Shown here piece after piece: positions 60,773-64,000 of a stretch of DNA of 64,000 nt. A program made the translations under genes and the position numbers. The stretch spans positions 1 to 64,000 of the forward strand of contig DAOOGN010000008.1 of assembly GCA_035415725.1 (NCBI GenBank), given 5' to 3'. Under the pieces are notes generated by a model that worked only from the letters and a program-made list of their open reading frames with translations, was not told where the DNA came from and did no database searches. Origin of the DNA: DSWT01 sp035415725. Lineage in GTDB: Bacteria; Chloroflexota; Anaerolineae; B4-G1; SLSP01. Numbering within the stretch: position 1 is the stretch's first letter; the number at the start of each line of letters is the position of its first letter.

Positions 60773-63700
60773 ATGATGAAACGCACCTATAAGATATTTC
60801 AACGCCTGGTGTGGAGATTGACGGCGCTCAGCACGCTGGTTTTAATGATGTTAACGCCGGCGCTGGGGCCGGTGAGTGCGGCGCATAGCTATCAGCCACC
60901 AGCGGTCGGCGCTCAGCAGGCGGTCGGCGGTCCAACACAGCCACAGATGTATCCTACGGTGGAGCCGCCGCCAGTCGTTGACATCATCGGGCCGCAGCCT
61001 TTATATCCGCAGTGGCTTATGGAACTCATGCGCCGCCCGGCGCCCTATTCCACGACGGCAGGGTTTGTCATCCTGCAATCCGCCGCTACCGGGGACGCCG
61101 ATCTGGACACAAATCATATCTACAACGGCGACCGTATCACCTACACCATCGAACTTTCCAACACCAGCGGCGTTGACCTGAACCATATCACCGTCGTGGA
61201 TATTCTCCCCCTTAACGCCCTAACTGCCATAACCGTCACCGGGGCGGCTACCTGGCGGTTCAACTATGAGACGACCACTTACCTTGACCAAATCGGCGTC
61301 GAGGAAGTGGTCACCGCCACACGGGAAATCAGTTGGTCCATTCCAACATTGACAAACAACAACTGTATCACCCTGACGTTTTCCGGCAACGTCGTAGGAC
61401 AGTCGGACAACACCACATTTACCAATCGCATCTTCGCGCTCTACTATGAAGCGGGAGCTTCCGATCCGGGATCGGCCAGCGCCGGGGAATTGGCCGTCAC
61501 CGCGCACATGCGCATTCCTACCGCCAACCTTGGGGGTATGACCATTTCCCCGGTACCCACCTGGCTCTCCAGGGACATGGGGGGAACCCTGAGCCAGGAT
61601 TGGGGCGACTTTGACCGCGACGGCGACCTGGACCTCGCGTTGGGATCGGCCCTGGGCACCACGGTCTACCGCAACGACGATGGGCGCTTGAACCTCTATT
61701 GGGTTTCGCCACTCAATGCTCAAGGGAACAGACGGCTCTCCTACGGTGTGCGATGGGCCGACGTCAATCCCAACAATCGACAACTGGAACTCGTCGTTGT
61801 GGGCGATGTTGTGGAAGGCAGCGCCACTTTCATGGCTGAACTACCGGGCATCAACTATGTCTATATAGTCACCGACACCGTCAAAAAATTCATTGAGACG
61901 GATTCCTTTACCTCAACCTACCAGCTCATGCGCGTCGTGCCGGGCGACTTCGATGGTGATGGTGCTGTCGATCTGGTCGCCAGCACCAACGCGATCAACG
62001 CCGACTGTCCCGTGATCCTTTATCGCAACCTCGGCAAAGGTAATTTCACCAACGCGCCCAACACCGAAACATTCCACAACACCGAGTGCTTGAGCGGCAG
62101 CAACAACGAAGGGGGTGGCGCGACAGCCGCACTCAGCGCCGCCGATTTCGACAACGATGGCGACCTCGATTTAGCCACAGGCGTCTTTCCCACCACCTTA
62201 CGACTGCTGGTCAATAACGTCGCCAACAGTGGTCCCCTCACGCTGACCAATCCCTTCACGGCCACACCCGCCATCGATATCGAAACCACGCTGCAATACA
62301 TCCCCTACGATCTGGCCTGGGGCGACTACAACGCCGATGGCTATCTGGACCTGGCGGCGGCCTATCCGCTACAGCGCTCCGCACGGGTTTACAGAAACCA
62401 GAGCGGCGTCACCTTGCAAGCGTTGACCAGCACTATCCGCACGGATGCCTTCTTTACCCCGCGTGCCCTTGACTGGGGCGACGTGAACGCCGACGGCCAA
62501 CTGGACCTCATCGTCGCTAACGATCCGCCCGGCATCTATCAATTCAACAAACAAACGGCCAAATTTGAAAAGATCACGACGCTCGACCTGCCCACTATCG
62601 GCGGGCAAGTCTGGAGCCTGCGCAGCCTCAGTCTCCTCGATGCGGATAACCTCAACCTTCTTATCAGCAACCGGGATGGGTCAAGCCAGCTCTACAATAC
62701 ATTTGGGCCGCGGCTGAACCGGACACTCACCCCTATCACCGCCAAAAATATGGCCAGCGTGGCCTGGGGCGACATCGACGGCGACGGCGACCTCGACCTG
62801 CTCTACGGCGCCGGCCCGACGCAATTGAGCAGCCAACTGCAAATGAACAAAGAGGGAGATTTTGCAACCGACCGGCAATTCCTCTCCAGTGGCTTTGGCC
62901 CACACCATGTCGCTTTTGGGAGCATGATAACCGGCACTCTGGACATCGCCATCGGCACATTGGAAAAACTCCAAATCTACACCAACGCTCAGATCGACGA
63001 CAGCGACAACGACATCGACCAATCCCCAACGCTCACCCTCATCAACGGGCGCAAGGTGCATAGTCTGGCCTGGGGTGATCCCAACGATGATAGTCAACTC
63101 GACCTGCTTGTGGGAACTGAAACAACGGACGGAACGCCAATCCTCCAGCTTTTTCTGAATAAGAATGGCCTTCTGCAGACGACACCCGTCCTTACTTTAT
63201 CTGTAGAGAGTCGGGTACAAAGCCTGATATGGAAAGATTTCAATAATGACTACTACCTCGACTTTGCGGTAGGACAGAAAGCCGGCCCCACCAAAATCTT
63301 CACCCATAACGGTGATATGACTTTCTCGCTGTACTGGGAATCCAACGCCGCTCCGGACACGCGCAGCATCGATGCCGCCGACTACGACCACGATGGCGAT
63401 TTTGATCTGGCGGAAGGCAACTACGGCACTTACGATGTCCTCTGGGAAAACCACATCACGGGTCAAGTCCCGGTAACCGCCCCGCAAAACCGGTTCACCC
63501 AGGCCTTCACCTTCACCACCCCCTACAGTCAAACAACCAGCGTCGCCTGGGGTGATTGGGATAACAACGGTTATCCTGAACTGGCAGTCGGGAAATATAA
63601 TGCTTATGATATGGTCTATGCCAATCAAGAAAGTGCGCCAGGAGCGCCGGCGTTCACCGAAGCCTGGCATTCTCAAGATCAGGCCAACACCACCGGCGTT

Positions 63701-64000
63701 GCCTGGGGCGACCGTGACAACGACGGTGACCTTGATCTCGCCGTCAGCCGCTCTGGCGGTGGATGGAGTGGTTTTTACGAAAATGTCATTTCCCATCCCG
63801 CGCATCTCCTCACCACCGACACCCACAGAAACTATCAGTTGCCGAACGAGGCTCCTTACGTCTATATCGAACGCCCCGGCCACACCGACGACGCTTACCA
63901 ATTCTCATCAGCTAATGTGTTGGCCGGGCCTACAAAACCCACAATGGAGATCCACTATCGCCTTTTCGACCCCGAAGAGACGCCCCTGGCACAAACGATT
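60773..64000 (+). CDS. Secreted FG-GAP repeat protein (3' end beyond window)
   Basis: At least 1076 codons, open to the window edge. A signal peptide covers about residues 1-36 (RLTALSTLVLMMLTPALG then SAA). A Pro-rich linker and an isopeptide-like repeat domain of the DUF11 type (about 100-215, TYTIELSNTSGVDLNHITVVD) follow. From about 260 come many FG-GAP/VCBS repeats with AWGDxDxDGDLDLA-like motifs (calcium-binding Asp-rich turns), typical of surface-attached beta-propellers. The sequence fits an adhesin. The start at 60773 or 60776 is the pair of ATGs after gagggaaga. It follows the FHA/TM genes on the same strand. Confidence 0.8.
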   Translation, partial: MMKRTYKIFQRLVWRLTALSTLVLMMLTPALGPVSAAHSYQPPAVGAQQAVGGPTQPQMYPTVEPPPVVDIIGPQPLYPQWLMELMRRPAPYSTTAGFVILQSAATGDADLDTNHIYNGDRITYTIELSNTSGVDLNHITVVDILPLNALTAITVTGAATWRFNYETTTYLDQIGVEEVVTATREISWSIPTLTNNNCITLTFSGNVVGQSDNTTFTNRIFALYYEAGASDPGSASAGELAVTAHMRIPTANLGGMTISPVPTWLSRDMGGTLSQDWGDFDRDGDLDLALGSALGTTVYRNDDGRLNLYWVSPLNAQGNRRLSYGVRWADVNPNNRQLELVVVGDVVEGSATFMAELPGINYVYIVTDTVKKFIETDSFTSTYQLMRVVPGDFDGDGAVDLVASTNAINADCPVILYRNLGKGNFTNAPNTETFHNTECLSGSNNEGGGATAALSAADFDNDGDLDLATGVFPTTLRLLVNNVANSGPLTLTNPFTATPAIDIETTLQYIPYDLAWGDYNADGYLDLAAAYPLQRSARVYRNQSGVTLQALTSTIRTDAFFTPRALDWGDVNADGQLDLIVANDPPGIYQFNKQTAKFEKITTLDLPTIGGQVWSLRSLSLLDADNLNLLISNRDGSSQLYNTFGPRLNRTLTPITAKNMASVAWGDIDGDGDLDLLYGAGPTQLSSQLQMNKEGDFATDRQFLSSGFGPHHVAFGSMITGTLDIAIGTLEKLQIYTNAQIDDSDNDIDQSPTLTLINGRKVHSLAWGDPNDDSQLDLLVGTETTDGTPILQLFLNKNGLLQTTPVLTLSVESRVQSLIWKDFNNDYYLDFAVGQKAGPTKIFTHNGDMTFSLYWESNAAPDTRSIDAADYDHDGDFDLAEGNYGTYDVLWENHITGQVPVTAPQNRFTQAFTFTTPYSQTTSVAWGDWDNNGYPELAVGKYNAYDMVYANQESAPGAPAFTEAWHSQDQANTTGVAWGDRDNDGDLDLAVSRSGGGWSGFYENVISHPAHLLTTDTHRNYQLPNEAPYVYIERPGHTDDAYQFSSANVLAGPTKPTMEIHYRLFDPEETPLAQTI

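Overview
The window reads as a chromosomal segment of a moderately GC-rich, non-Proteobacterial bacterium, most likely a Chloroflexota (Anaerolineae/Caldilineae-like) member. This assignment is an inference. It rests on the Pro/Thr-rich lipoprotein linker of the solute-binding protein, the FHA plus PT-rich membrane proteins, the FG-GAP surface protein, the DUF2905 and DUF1361 genes, the Asp-type MurA, and many small dispersed intergenic repeats. No phage capsid, terminase or integrase and no CRISPR array was seen.

Region 1 (1-10.9 kb, + strand) is a LacI-type regulator followed by a family-5 oligopeptide/oligosaccharide ABC transporter (lipoprotein binding protein, two permeases, two ATPases). 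A coding-like remnant, a flavodoxin, a ThuA-like protein and a Gfo/Idh/MocA dehydrogenase follow. Together this looks like a regulated uptake-and-catabolism cluster for a plant- or polysaccharide-derived sugar. Region 2 (11-33 kb) is housekeeping. It holds glycogen synthase, then a minus-strand run (SAM hydroxide adenosyltransferase-like, murA, an RNase-H-like exonuclease, rdgB, a phosphodiesterase-type enzyme and a homoserine-dehydrogenase-like enzyme). These are followed by an epimerase, a two-component pair, tRNA-Val, a glycosyltransferase, an RNA methyltransferase, a lactonase-fold protein, a YigZ/IMPACT protein and a large radical SAM protein.

Region 3 (33-60.6 kb, all + strand) is a contractile injection system of the extracellular (eCIS/PVC/Afp-like) lineage. 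Its order is AAA+ ATPase, DUF4157 cargo/effector candidate, DUF4255 terminator, one sheath, two tube proteins, a third tube-like protein, a tail-assembly-chaperone-like protein, DUF6760, a 58-aa protein, a fourth tube-like protein, an 854-aa Pro-rich protein (candidate ruler), LysM hub, VgrG/gp5-like spike, PAAR tip, gp25 wedge, gpJ-like and gpI-like baseplate proteins, and a baseplate/fibre-associated protein. It continues without a strand change into three genes not usual in such clusters: an FHA protein with a WW-rich tail, a two-TM protein, and a 1040-aa FHA-TM-Ig-FN3 protein. A secreted FG-GAP repeat protein follows and runs off the window. I infer that the FHA/TM proteins anchor or regulate the particle at the cell envelope.

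The most notable single observation is at 43140-43192. DUF6760 has no ATG, GTG or TTG start ahead of its conserved N-terminus, and the preceding chaperone-like gene ends on a run of eight G followed, six bases later, by a perfect 9-bp stem-loop. This is the textbook layout of a -1 programmed ribosomal frameshift, as in the tail-assembly chaperones of phages lambda (G/GT) and P2 (E/E'). It would make DUF6760 the frameshifted extension of the chaperone.
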